Positions 1 through 11,504 of a stretch of DNA of 42,817 nt are shown here, in pieces. The DNA is from Sistotremastrum niveocremeum HHB9708 (Eukaryota; Basidiomycota; Agaricomycetes; Sistotremastrales; Sistotremastraceae). The stretch is taken from positions 1 to 42,817 of the forward strand of contig KV419477.1 of the NCBI GenBank assembly GCA_001630475.1, read 5' to 3'. The notes below the pieces were generated by a model. The model saw nothing but the letters and a program-made list of their open reading frames with translations, was not told where the DNA came from and searched no databases. How positions within the stretch are numbered: the first letter of the stretch is position 1; each line of letters begins with the position of its first letter. Both the position numbers and the translations under genes were made by a program.

Positions 1-1660
1 GGGGTACGAACACACTGTGTCACATATCTGCTCGAAGATACGCGCTGGCGCATCCGTTTTGTCCGGGAATAAAGACGCCTAGAGATCGAGTTGAGAACAG
101 AGCTACGAAGAAGGTTCAGAGAGAAAATATTTGAAGCTATTCCAAACTGACTCGAGCGTCGCAACCTAGTTGTGATTGTCGGCCTTGCTAACCGCACAGA
201 AAGAGGGGTCTCGACGCGTCAGCCGTTCATAGCCAATCAAGTCTTGCTCATCCAATGACTGTAGAATGATCTTGAGCAAGACCAAATCAGAGGCGAGGAT
301 ACAAGACTCACCTTTCAAAAGCTTTCATATGCCAAGGGTTCGGGTTCGAGACGATCAGCTTCGAAGAAAGTAAGTCTCATCATCCCAGCGATTCTATGAA
401 GGCAAAGGGTAAGTTCAGATGCAAAATATTAAACGGCTTGAGGAATATTACTGCGCTGCCGCCGAGGCGAACCAGTTGCTCAGTGCAGGCAGCGCATAAG
501 AGGTTTAGCGCGGGTCGGGGTTTCCTTTTTGAATTGTCTCGGTGACTTCGGGCAAACATAGTCACATGATCGTGTGCTTTTTGACTTTCGGCTCATCGAG
601 CCGACGCGGCATGGGCAGCTCGGGCATCCTGGAGCACATTTTCGAGTCCACAATAAGATGGAACTGCCGCATGAACATCTTCCAGGAAAAACTTGACAAT
701 TTCTCTATGACTTGATAAGCCGAGGATTTGAAATTCTTGTTATATTGCTCAGCGTAGGCGAGCCATGCCGTCACAGCGTGCGCCAACTGGAAAGTGCTCA
801 GTCAGACTCACTTCCTGAACCAGGTACGGGATTTAATAAACTGACTGTCGATCTATCTCATCGTACGGATATAGCCTCTTAGGTTCTTTCTCATTCACCA
901 TCGAGACCTTCATCGTAACGGAAATCTTGCCTCACGGTGCTGCTCGTTCGATAAATTCAAGGATATATTTGTAGCAGGCGGATGCTGAACCAACCATCGC
1001 TATGCCATCTTTGCTTTTTTAGTCCCGCAGCGCAGAGAAGCGTCCTGATGGACATTCGCTTCGGCTTTGGAATTGGACTTCCTCTGCACATTTCACTACT
1101 CACTTTTCTATAGCCATCTCCCTTCCGCCATTTCGTGATATGGCTCTCAAGGATGGTGGACTTCTGATTGTGCTTCGGTAGGGCCATCAAAGTCGGTGCG
1201 AATGTAGCCAGCAAAGATTGCGCTGGCAAACAGGCATGCAACCAGGCTCCGGGATTCTATGCTTGGCTTCTTTGCTTCTCGGACGATGTTGATGGTCGTG
1301 CTTGTGATGATGTTAGAGATTGCGCCGTTCGCTTGCTGTACTCATTTGATGAGGATGCCAAGTGATGTTTTTATTGACCTCCGAATTCATGTGTCATGCC
1401 TCTTGATAGCTTTCGGGATGATCGACGGGTTTCATATCGTAGCGGGAGATGAGTTTTCGGCCATCGTGCCTTGATATTTTGCTAGGAAGTCAGACATGAA
1501 TTGACATGCAATACATATATGTATTGCTTGCTTACACACTCAATTCCATCAACTGCTGACGAAATCCTACCACTCTTCTCTGTCCTTTCGGAGGATTTCA
1601 ATAACGGCCTTGACCACTTCACGGTAAACTGGCGCACCTTCTCCGATCTGGCCCTCCGCT
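1..1660. other. Repeat-derived DNA, no intact gene seen
   Basis: No complete gene is supported here. The stretch near 290-320 resembles 13376-13405 (a GAGGATAC..ACTCACC block, which on the minus strand is a GTGAGT splice donor). The stretch 390-640, read on the minus strand, resembles 22770-22960: both have GATGCCCGAG followed by GCCCGAAGTCACCGA. So the window begins inside the same duplicated sequence family found at 1.7-4.5 kb and 13.4-16.9 kb. Short open frames of 60-100 codons on both strands look like chance or remnants. Confidence 0.4.
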
Positions 1661-1679
1661 CTTGGTTTGGGAGGTCCAT

Positions 1680-4480
1680 TTCAACAATATTCTCATGCAC
1701 CGTCATGGAGATCCCGTGAGGCGGAGCGACCAATCGGCAGTAGCGATAAAGCTTCGAAGATGAGCAATATATCGTCTTCGCCAATCAGTATGCAGCTGTC
1801 TTCGTATCACAATCATGTGGATAGAAAGGCACAAAGGAGCAGAATGTGCTTGATCTGGCCACCAATGAGTTTCGCTCATTTACGTAGAGCTTTTGATCAC
1901 CTTTGGGAGGGGGTACAAGAAATTGACGACTGGCTTTTTCCTTGTGCTCGCACAGGAGTTGAATCGCAAGTGTGATCCAAATATCAAAGGCAGAGGACCT
2001 AATGCAATTATGAACTTGTATATTCACAGTCGTGAGTTTATATTCGGCTCACCTGAACCGATGAATATTGGTGCTCGGGGGTCGCTGAGCGCCCGTGTTT
2101 GTCGACAGATCCTAGCGCAAACTTCCGTTCGAAAAGGAAGGAGTCTGAAGGCTCCAAGGACTCGTTTCGAGTGGTTCACGGGAGTATCGCATACGATGTT
2201 TCGCGTTCTTCGAAGTCGAAAAAGAACGTGGGAGAGAAAATCATGGGCTATGTGCGAGACGTGGCTGAGAGTCGCAATCAGCATACACAAAAAGCGATAA
2301 TCGCGAGCTGCGGACCTGATTTGAGTATACCTCACAAAGAAACACTTTGCGCTCTTTTAAACTTGTGTTACATTCTTCTGAGCGTTCGACGATATCCACT
2401 TCCGAACAGATGTCGCAGGAAGGGTCTGATGGAAGAATTGGTATTACTGGTCGAATGAAGACAGAGAACCATACCTTTGACTGAAGCTGTGCAATACAGA
2501 TGCCATTCGAAATTAGCACCCAATTTCATAGTTCGACACAGTATTCGATCGCAAGGCGTGAACTCCGGTCTATACGGAGAAGCATATGGATTCTTTCTCG
2601 ATCCGTTCCAAGTTTGCCAGGTGCGACGTCCGCGAGTGTCGATGAGGCATGTCTGGTAACCTCTTCAGCTTTGCGCTCTGCTTTCGGCGAGCTCGGACGA
2701 CACCGAGAAGATAGGCAGTGTCTTTTGGTACGATCAAGCCACGAAGCTTAGAAGAGTGCCGGAGCTGATGAAAGATGAAGAGCGTGATCGTGAAGGAAGA
2801 TGAGATACGTACCCGCAATGCAGATAGACAAGTGCGATTGGAGCGAGGCATGCTCAGAAGGGAGTTTTCCCGTCGTCGAGGCCGCTGTTCTGAACCTGCG
2901 GGTCGACATGAAGTGGGGAAGGAAACGGAGGAATAATGTAGGACCTACGTATGACTGATTGTTCGGTGAATTCGGGGAACAGGATAGAGGTTGCATTAAG
3001 CCGGCAGTGGTCAAGAGAATGTTCATCCCGAGATACCGAAGCGTCAGAGCGCTGGGTCATCTAGCGTAGTATGCGAGCGACTAGTATCCAAACCGTGGGA
3101 GGCGAGAACAGGTCTAACAAATGAACAGGAATTGACATTGAGGGCGAGACGAGTAGCATGCATGGATGAGTCTACGAGAAGCGCGGAATCTTCATGTCGG
3201 TTTGAGTTGGCTATTTCCTTGTAACAGGCATAAGGACGACGAAAACAGCATATAATGATAGATTCACGCACTCGAAGGTACGGGGATCTCTGTCCGAGCT
3301 TTCCTCGGCCTATCTTAGCGACAGATTTCTCCGCAGGGTACGACAAGCTATGGCTCGTGATGCCGAAGCTGAGTGCATTAGGGGAGTCCTGAAAGGAGCG
3401 TAAATCTTCAAAGTATAATCCCGTTTGATGCTATAACTTACCAGGCTGTGACGGCTTCGCTAAACATCATCGCACGACACTCGCACGACCGAGCAGATCG
3501 AAATGCTCATTCAGAGACTCTTCTCAGGCTAGCACCAACATCGTCAAACAAGGCAAGCGAAGGAATTATCGTGTCTTCAGGGGAAATCGCTGGGGTGACG
3601 AAGGGTCAGAATATCGCAGGGACGGTCTTGCATCACAGGTCTTACCTGACCACGGACACAAACATACGCTGCCTTTGAGTTTATGGATTTCTAGCATAGC
3701 GTATGCACTGATGCCTTTGTCTTGGGGTATCGGATGTTGAGTCCCGTAATCATGGTATCTGACCTGAGGGTGAGTTTGTCGCTTTTTGAGATGGGAGAGC
3801 AGCGTACCGATAATTGTTCCCCCTCATCCGGAAGTCATCTGCTTCCCTCTGCCCTCCGCAATGTAAGACACGATGGGGGTTGATTGGGGGTTTCTCTCGG
3901 GGTTTCGCCTGCAGAATTGTCAGCAAATGGGATATCACTTGAGTGACAGAACGGTCGTACCATTGGACTGCAGTGACTAGAGCTTTGATATTCGTCTGCT
4001 TGGACCCTCATAAGCGACAGTCTCCTGAAGACGAAAACACAAACGAGGAACAAGTATCGCTGGGGCCCAATAGCTAACTCCATCGCATTCAATCACTTCC
4101 GCATTAGTTTTCCAGACTTTTCTAAAGCACGTCTCGCCGGAAGAGCTGTCGCAGCATGGGTGGAACATTCCCAGTCCGAAATTTCGTGATCGAGTGCCTC
4201 ATTGAGGCTACGGAAATTGAAAACGACACCAGTTTCTGCTGTATCGCTGCGAAGAAGGGCTGAGAGTTGGAATTGGGTATATTTGAAGACCCTTCTTCAG
4301 CTCTTCGGGCTGGACGCGACTTCGAGTGTGACTGCAAAGGTGAAGTTACGGGGGTGGACCGCGGTGGACAATGCACTCGTTCGTTTGGACAGACCAAGAG
4401 AGAAAATTATAGCAGAAGATGTGTCCAGCGAGTAGGCGAAGACGATTGACGGCCGTCGTAGACATTGATGCAATGCATTG
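1680..4480 (-). pseudogene. Decayed multi-exon gene, copy I
   Basis: This block is a diverged direct duplicate of 13400-16870. Anchors include GACAGAGAACCATACCTTT at 2459 versus 14018 and CTCTGTCCGAGCTTT near 3290 versus 15735. Read on the minus strand, both copies keep splice-like sites at matching places: GTCAG/GTAAGAC near 3650, an acceptor CACCCCAG shortly after it, and CCTG/GTAAGTTAT near 3442. Between these sites one frame reads ELxxLKGxVCLxPWS, then ISPEDTIIPSLALFDDVG. The frame is broken by a 1-base deletion near 3690 relative to the other copy and by in-frame stops. I do not recognise the protein family. Exon limits are partly inferred. Confidence 0.5.
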
Positions 4481-4529
4481 ACGATGATGCGCGCAAGCTT
4501 GCAGCTGACATAAGCCATCCGGTCTACTC

Positions 4530-6905
4530 GGAGTAGTTTGAGCCGATCAAGCCGTGGCACGGGTTACTCGGGCATCTTGCCTTAGCCGGTTTTGACCTCA
4601 AAATTTTCTCGAGTCTTCGATTGAGTCGATTGACCCTGTATCACAATCGTGTTTGTCTGTTTCTCTGCACAATTTTAGACTATGTCTCTCTGGGTCCAGT
4701 CAATATTCTGATTATTCTCCGATATATCGTCGTGAATTTCGTTGATGTCGCAAGTTTAGGAACGTCGGCCGGTTCGCTGAAATTGCTGCAACAATTCTCA
4801 TGATGGCTCTTCCAATTCTTCGAGCGCACGTTTGTGGTAAATGCTTTGAGAATTTTATTTCACAAATCTTTCCGTATGTTCATCTTTTTGTAGACGTCCT
4901 TACGAATTCTTTGACATCTCTGCAGAATGAGGCACGGTAACGCTCAACTTGTCCCGAGTTTTGTGCTGAGCAGTCGACCAACATTATTACTAGTATCATG
5001 CAGGTGACTTGCTATAACTCCAATATTGACGTCTTTCTGATGATCACAACAGATTTATGATGATCTTATCACGACATCATCATCCTAAAGCCGTGCATGC
5101 GTTTTCGTTTCTGTGAGATGTTGACCGTGCCTTTCTGTATCGCCTCGTTTGTCGACTTTTGCTATCCTAAGCTCTCGATAAATACCAGCATATTCCTGGA
5201 ACATTCGGAAATTTGCGCCGACATTCTACGTTGCATACGACGAGTCTCCAGCATCCCATCGCACAACCAAAGAACATCTCTCTATCTCAACCTTCTCCAC
5301 ACACGACATCGTTCGATGTTGATGGTTATATCTGAGCCGTGACCTCCCTTGGATGAGAACGTTGGCTATTACTGTCTTGGCAACGTTGGCAACTTGTCTC
5401 TGTCGACCGGATTTTTCACTTGAAGAATATGTCTGTCTGGAACACATCCTACGTCTCTGTTGTTCTCGCTGTAATTGTTAGCGGTCTTCGCTACGCATGA
5501 GAGCTTCCTCATAGTGTCTAAGTAAGCATCCCTTGTTTTGACACCGGATGATAACCTGATCCTCTGTCAGATCGTCTATCTCCTACCTGATCGCCGCCTT
5601 TGAAACCTCTGTCTTGGACATTCCATCTCTCTCCGGCTGAAATTAGCGAATGACTTCGTGAATGCAATTCTATATTGCTACCTTCTCAATATTCGTGGCG
5701 GCAAAATTATGCCTTTCTCAGGGCGCTGTACGCCGGCATGGGCATGGTGAGCGTGTGGCTTATTTCAGTATGGCTGTGTCGATTCTGATTGGTAACTTTA
5801 GTGTCTAGGAAGTGAGCACATATATCGCCTTATGCGATGTTATGCTACAAGTTCATCCCCTCGTTCCTCCTTTCCTCCTTCGAGCCATGGAAAATTCGTG
5901 GGCGCTCGTCGACGAGATCGGAGCCGGTATTTTAATTCTCCGTTATGTTCCGCATTTCTTTCAGAAGACTAATCTCAGAGATAATCCCAAAAAGGGCAGC
6001 AGGAACATTTATTTCGTCAAAGGCAGCGAGAGAAAGGCAGCTCGATACGGAGTCTGAAACAACGGAGTTAGGGTCCGATTTCCGAATGTTCCCGTTGCTA
6101 TGTTTCTTTTTTGCTTTCTTGCTGATATTCTCCCTTTCAGACTACGTGAATTTATCGGCAATGGCAATGCAAAAATAATCATATGCCTCAGAGCTCGTCT
6201 CTGCTATGACTCTCCGCCTCCGCATCCTATCTTTCGAATGGCTTTCGTATTGCGCTCCCCTTCGCCTCGAAATTGCGGGGAAGATAATCCCTTCATCAGT
6301 CCAGGATATCCAGCCACATAACCCACTATTGGATTATTCTGCAGATACCACCTGACCTGCCCTAAAGCCATGCAAAAATCTTGGGATATAGGAAACGCTA
6401 CCGCCTCGGAAATTCCCGCAAGGCTTGCTGCGAACGGCGATGTGGTCTGGGATTGGGGCTTGCAGCTTCGGTTGCTTGTCACTCTCTCTTCCACTTTGCT
6501 GTTCGTCGTGAGCCTTCATCTGGGGATCCTGGCATTCACCCGACATAAGGTATGCGCACAAACTGGACCGCCTCATGGTGTGGTGACAAAGTTGCTCATC
6601 ATGGGTACCCGTCTGTATGAAAAGCGGACGCGGCATTGCGGGCTATAAGGTGTGGCGGGAGTTTTCCAGGGTACCTGCTCTATCTTCCCATTCGCTTCTC
6701 TCATGCGTTATCATGGGTGCGGTGTCTGGATGGAATTTGGTTTTGGGTTTCGTAACTTTCGTTCACAAGCCTGAGATTATCGTTTCATTATGATGGGTTG
6801 GGTCTACGACTTATCCCATCGAGATGTACTTCGAAGATATTCACAGACTACGTCGGCCTGCATCAAACGAGTGTGCGAGAATATTCTGCCTTTTTGAGGT
6901 ATGCC
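4530..6905. repeat. Large inverted repeat, left arm (outer part)
   Basis: The reverse complement matches about 19980-22830. Anchors are GAGCGCACGTTTGT (4821 versus 22570), GGAACGTCGG (4759 versus about 22620), CCTTTCAGACTA (6134 versus 20601 reverse) and ATTCTCGCATACTCGTTTGATGCAGG (right arm, 20010-20035) matching about 6850-6880 with a few changes. Identity is uneven: about 6400-6790 is close to identical with 20100-20480, while 4.5-5.8 kb is strongly diverged. Compared with the right arm, about 150 bp are extra near 6255-6400, flanked by near-repeats of CGCCTCGAAATT. Confidence 0.75.
5080..6180 (+). pseudogene. Remnant of a spliced gene, possibly a membrane protein (left-arm copy)
   Basis: A frame around 5670-5735 reads FYIATFSIFVAAKLCLSQ and is followed by an intron-like segment (GTGAGC..GTGTCTAG, about 5740-5808). 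The next exon reads TYIALCDVMLQ and continues to LLRAMENSWALVDE. The right arm encodes the matching LYIPTFSFFYSIVVGAKSCF, the same intron (GTAAGT..TTTAG) and LLFILRAMENSRTLGGE on the opposite strand. Matching exons and intron in both arms suggest a real ancestral gene. The hydrophobic, Cys/Phe-rich segments fit a membrane protein of the kind common in mushroom genomes, but I cannot assign the family. Stops and frameshifts suggest both copies are dead. Confidence 0.4.
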
Positions 6906-7301
6906 GATCATTTGACTAACACGGAAGTCAGAGTACTGCTTACAGTGCGTCCGGCAATTTGCGGACAGCGTTAGGTTTAATTCCAGAATTGTTATATATG
7001 GCCTGACCACCGTCATCGTCTTTTTATCCCCTCCCCTCATCCATCCTGCATCACACCAGCACCCAATCACTTCACACAATCATTTTCAACGGTCTTTTCG
7101 CACTGAGCCTTCAGTTGCATCTTTCAAAGAACTTCTTTAACTATTTTCTGCGACGATTTTCACGCTGGGCCTTCGCGGTTCAGAGACCTCTGTCGTGTGA
7201 GTGTTAAGACGTATCATCAAGTTGAACGTCCTTTGACTCATCTAAACATAGTATCACAAGCCTTCTCCCGCCGTTACGCTGTCTAAACATTCGTTCTGAG
7301 G

Positions 7302-9132
7302 ATGAACCACGACAGAGAGACCGTGCAGGTCTTCAGCTCGCGGGTCACTGCAACCCTCTACCATTCTCTCGTTACGCACTCGATGGCTTATCTTTTCGTC
7401 TGCGCCATCGAGCTTCGTGCTGCGACTCTAGCGACCCTCACCGACGTCGTCGGCATCGCGATCCGATCTCGAGACACCGTGCTTTTGGAGATATTCATCA
7501 CTCGTATGATAGGGGTATCTGCACTGGCTCAGATGAGCCTCGTTGCCTTCTACGACAATGTCATCGTATCCACAAACATCCTGCTTCTGGAAGCAGCGCC
7601 CACGATACACGAAAAGCAGGAGAAGTTTTGGAAACACGTCGCGATGTGTCTATGCTTGGGCGGGAATAAAGCATTCGATCTTCTCAAGAACAAGTACGTC
7701 GGTACCCGCTTCTGTTGATCGTTCTGGACTAATATGACGACCCTCGACAGGCTTATCCCTCGTGTTCTAGAATCGCCTAAGGAGACATGGAGCACCATGT
7801 TTCCTCTTGTCATCACGGCGCTGCTCTCTGACTGGTTTGCAAAAATACCAGTAACTGCACAAGAAGACATCTACGCTCTCACAGACATCATTATGCTCCT
7901 AGTGGCCCAGTCAGCTGTGCATTCCATCGAGCTTCTTCGCATCGTCACCACAGAAGTCGTGGCTTTCGCCGTCTCCACCAACCATCGAACTCTTGCGAGA
8001 ACTCTTCTTCGGGAGGCGGCATACGTATATGGTCAGATTGACTTCCAGTATCTTTCATCTGTCATGATCCCACTAGCATTTGCGATGAGCGACGGAGGTT
8101 GGAGCGCTCTAGATGAGCCGTTCCTGGCTTTCTGGACGGATGGGATGAATCGGTTCGTTCAACTACTGGACAAAGCTCAGATGGAGTGTCAATGGATGGA
8201 GTTGGCCGAAGATTTTACCCAGGGACAATTTGGATGTGGTCACAAGAAATGCAATCAGTCGATCGTCAACCGTGCGCAAAGTTCAGGAGTAAGCATTGGA
8301 TCATTGTCATCTGTCACTCTGTCGTAGTCTGACGGTTGGCTTTCAGGCTTTCGACAATGATCAGCTTTCAGATCTGCAGAATTGGCTTTGGAAACGCTCT
8401 GCGCTCCTCCAATTTTTGAGGATCAACGCATATAGTTCAACGTACGAACGAATTCTCGAGTCCTATGAAGAGGTAGTCCGTTCGATGCGCCTTTCGGACG
8501 ACTGTTCATACTGCGGCAATGCGGTTCTCCCTTGCGAAGCCAGCTGTCAGGTCGATTTGGAGCCAAGCACTTCGACAGATAACTTGTCGGCCATCCATTC
8601 TCCTCCTCCTACATCAGCCGTCCCGCCGTACACCGACACCTCCGCACCCTCTTCAGAAGACCGTGTAGCATCATCTTCGGCAGTCGACCTTCCTCCTTCG
8701 CCTCCCTCACCGCCTGTCAAGAATTTGGAGGCTCGATACAGAAACGAGAGTAGCTCGTCTCCGTGTCGTGGGATGAAACGTTCTACTTCCGAGTCCTCGT
8801 CTTCGTCTCCTGATTTCACTCCGTCTCCCTCGAAGAGAGCTCGTTACTCCGTCGGCCAGCCATTGGGTATCGAACGGTCAGTTCATGAAAAATCTACATC
8901 TCGTCGAGATGAAGTCGAAGAGGTGTGGGTAGTGGGGTCTTTGGCCAAGGCAGATGGCGAGACCGACGCTCGCGGATCCGGACTGGAAGCAACCAAAGAA
9001 GATTCAAACACAGACAACTTGAAGAGTCTCGGAGCACCCTCAGGAGAGGCCAGGAGCAGGAACAAGCTTCGAATGTTGGTTCCAGATAACAAGAACAAGT
9101 TAGGAAAGGTGAAGAAGGTACTGGGACGGTAG
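7302..9132 (+). CDS. Hypothetical 571-aa protein, helical N-terminus, Cys cluster, Ser-rich basic tail
   Basis: Three exons are supported: 7302-7693, 7751-8288 and 8347-9132. Introns of 57 bp (GTACGT..GACAG, with an ACTAAT branch) and 58 bp (GTAAGC..TTCAG) keep the frame. Residues 1-290 look alpha-helical. A GCGHKKC motif gives C293, H295 and C298; C363, C366, C373 and C377 (CxxC-x6-CxxxC) follow a WLWKRSALLQFLR helix. This could be a reduced zinc-binding module, reminiscent of but not matching a MYND finger. The C-terminal 180 residues are Pro/Ser-rich and low-complexity, with nuclear-localisation-like SPSKRARYS and a basic end. The layout resembles the gene at 39394-42046 (helical half, GCxC..C motif, Ser/Pro/KR tail), perhaps a distant paralogue. 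I do not recognise the family. The gene sits in the segment missing from the other arm of the inverted repeat. Confidence 0.85.
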
Positions 9133-9368
9133 CTTTTGAGGTCGAAGTCTCATTTTCGGTATCGGTATTAGAACCATCTCAAGTCTCACATTCTTTTATT
9201 AGCATTGTATATTCTCTCGTTATGTCATTCCTTATAGCATATGCATAGTATCAGTCCATGTTAGTATTCATACCTGTAGCCCATTCTACTCAAATTGAAC
9301 CTTAATTATAAGCTTGTATTACACTCCGCTGCTCCTGCCACCACCATTTCAAAGTCATTTCGCTGTCC

Positions 9369-9920
9369 TCAACGTGTACAATGCTCCTGTTCCCTATCAG
9401 ATCCTGCCAATCCAGTATTTACGTCGAGGACCCCGAGAGGCCTTCGACTTCCCTCGACGTTATCGAGAATAAAATAGAGTGCGTAGCACAATTTTTTAAC
9501 TTCACGGGCATTCACCGTGGGCCGTTGGTTCAGTTCAAGCCTGCGATCTCCTCCATCCTCAGTAGCAGATGCAACAAATTCTCGAGGTCTCTTCGCTGAG
9601 CATCCGTAAGACCTGGTCCCAGCCTTCATCGGCTGTTGAGAATCATCGAACGCGAGCTGAGCCACACCAACATCGCCCAACAATACGCGACGAACATGGA
9701 CGATCTGAGCCAGAGCTCCATCAGCGTCTCTATTCCATCTGTCAGGAGCAGTGAGAGCTATGTTATCGATTGCATGTGCTGCCACGTAAGTTTCGCTTCT
9801 CTCCTTCCAGCTTTGATTGACTGACTTTCTTTTGCTTTGGCCGGTCAGATCTCTCTCGGTCTTGTCTTGGACGTCTTGCTTCCGATAATATGCTATTGGG
9901 CTCGAGGATGAGGTGCTCAT
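9369..9920 (-). CDS. Possible hypothetical protein, 183 aa, single exon
   Basis: An uninterrupted minus-strand frame has few rare-looking codons (no TTA or CTA, two ATA) and a hydrophilic composition. It converges with the 571-aa gene that ends at 9132. Against it, the plus strand of the same stretch has an intron-like segment at 9787-9848 (GTAAGT, pyrimidine-rich, GACTGAC, GGTCAG). That segment would join ..SYVIDCMCCH to ISLGLVLDVLLPIICYW, so a small plus-strand gene ending in a hydrophobic segment is an equal alternative. No family is recognised. Confidence 0.3.
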   Translation of the reverse strand: MSTSSSSPIAYYRKQDVQDKTERDLTGQSKRKSVNQSWKERSETYVAAHAIDNIALTAPDRWNRDADGALAQIVHVRRVLLGDVGVAQLAFDDSQQPMKAGTRSYGCSAKRPREFVASATEDGGDRRLELNQRPTVNAREVKKLCYALYFILDNVEGSRRPLGVLDVNTGLAGSDREQEHCTR

Positions 9921-9929
9921 ACCTGGCTT

Positions 9930-11500
9930 GCAAGCCGATGCGTAGGTTGCGAGATCACTCGTTACAGAGATGACTCAACAGCGAGCCCGAGGCTTGGGTA
10001 CGTTGCATCCTATTAATTTCCACTCCTGTCATTCTCACAGGGCTCTTAGGTACCTCTCAGTTCGATTGCCTTTGAGAGTTTGGGTTGCTCGCGTTCCCCT
10101 CCGGCTCTTCGCCACACCCACTTGTGCCACCAAGTAGTACCCGTCGATACATGCACGATCCTCCACTTAGCGACCTTCAGTGTCTCTCGTAATCTGGGAA
10201 AACGACATGGCGCTACGATGAACTAGACATTCCGGGTTTCATTGAAGCCTCTTATTTGCCTGACTACCAAATCAGCCGGAGGTCGGAGACAATGTAAGCT
10301 CTGCATATTCTCTTATCATTTTGCCCTTCCTCATGACGAACAGCAGTGCAAATTAGCATGCTTTATGAGACGGGAGCTTTCGGTCCGAGTCCACGACGTT
10401 CGCTTGCTGTTTTGTATCGAGGCAACGAAAGGCTACATAGCATTTTGTTATTGTACGTCCTTGATATTCGCCAATCTCTGGTAGATATACTCATCAAAGC
10501 TCCCGATTTAGGCAGTATCTAGGCCTGCGATCCCGATCAGCCTGAATAACCATGCCATCTGTCTGTCTTCGAATAGTCGACCCTCATCTCTTTCGGAGTA
10601 GATCTCAGCGGGCTCCCCTGCCGACGCTTGGATTTCAATTCTTTTCGACCATCGCACTCATCAAGCCTTGCTCTTAGGAGCCCCTCATTCTGCAGGACGT
10701 GCAGCACTGCCTCGTGCACGTGGGAGATAGTATTCACTGAGCCGACGTGGTCGATCCCGATCCCGAAAGCTGGCATTTTATAATTTTTATCGTCAAAATT
10801 GTTGAATTCTACTTGGGACGTCTCTGCATCTACTCGAGTCGCGTCGCTATCGGTGGTCTCGATAATGCCAGCGATGGTAGAACTAGGTCAATTTGACTTG
10901 CCCTCCTTTGTTCGTTCTTTACTTCCTGAGACGTTACGGTTCTCTGACAGTGCTTCTCTGAAGCCATTTTTATCAGCGCAAGGACTGAGTGTCATCGCAC
11001 CGATGATACAGAATGTGCACCTCCACGGTGGCCGGCCGAACTGCTCTTCTCCAAGACTCCTTGTTAATCGATTGATGGTTCGTCTTATGTTGACATGGTG
11101 GGTGCGCCTCTCTTTCACCAAGTTTTAATCGTGCAAAGACTGACGCTATGGCAGTAGACGAGCGTATCAAATCCATCGCGCGTCTTGCAGAACCATGAAG
11201 TGCTTAGCAACTTGCGATTCTTTGAGCTCTCGAGATGCTCGTGACTTTCGACAAGACCTTTCGCACTCGCAACTCTTGAGCGCTTGAGCACCCATTCTGT
11301 GACTTGGCATCATTGCTCCCACTAACGATCATGACCTCAAGGGGGTATGGGGACCTGATTATAAAGGAACTCAATTTCCGGTAAGTGGGAATCTGGACAT
11401 GTAAGAGTATATATCCCGTGTACCCACGTAGGGATTTCTTTGACCGACTAATAAAATCGAAACCGTGACGCGGTCCATTTTTGCATTCTTCTGAGATCAA
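9930..11500. other. No gene supported
   Basis: Open frames here are short. The longest is 10799-11128 on the plus strand, 109 codons, with no splice support or recognisable motif. There are scattered intron-like segments (for example ending CTCTCAG near 10060) but no chain of exons that I could follow. The right end (about 11505) joins repeat copy A. Confidence 0.4.
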
Positions 11501-11504
11501 AAAT

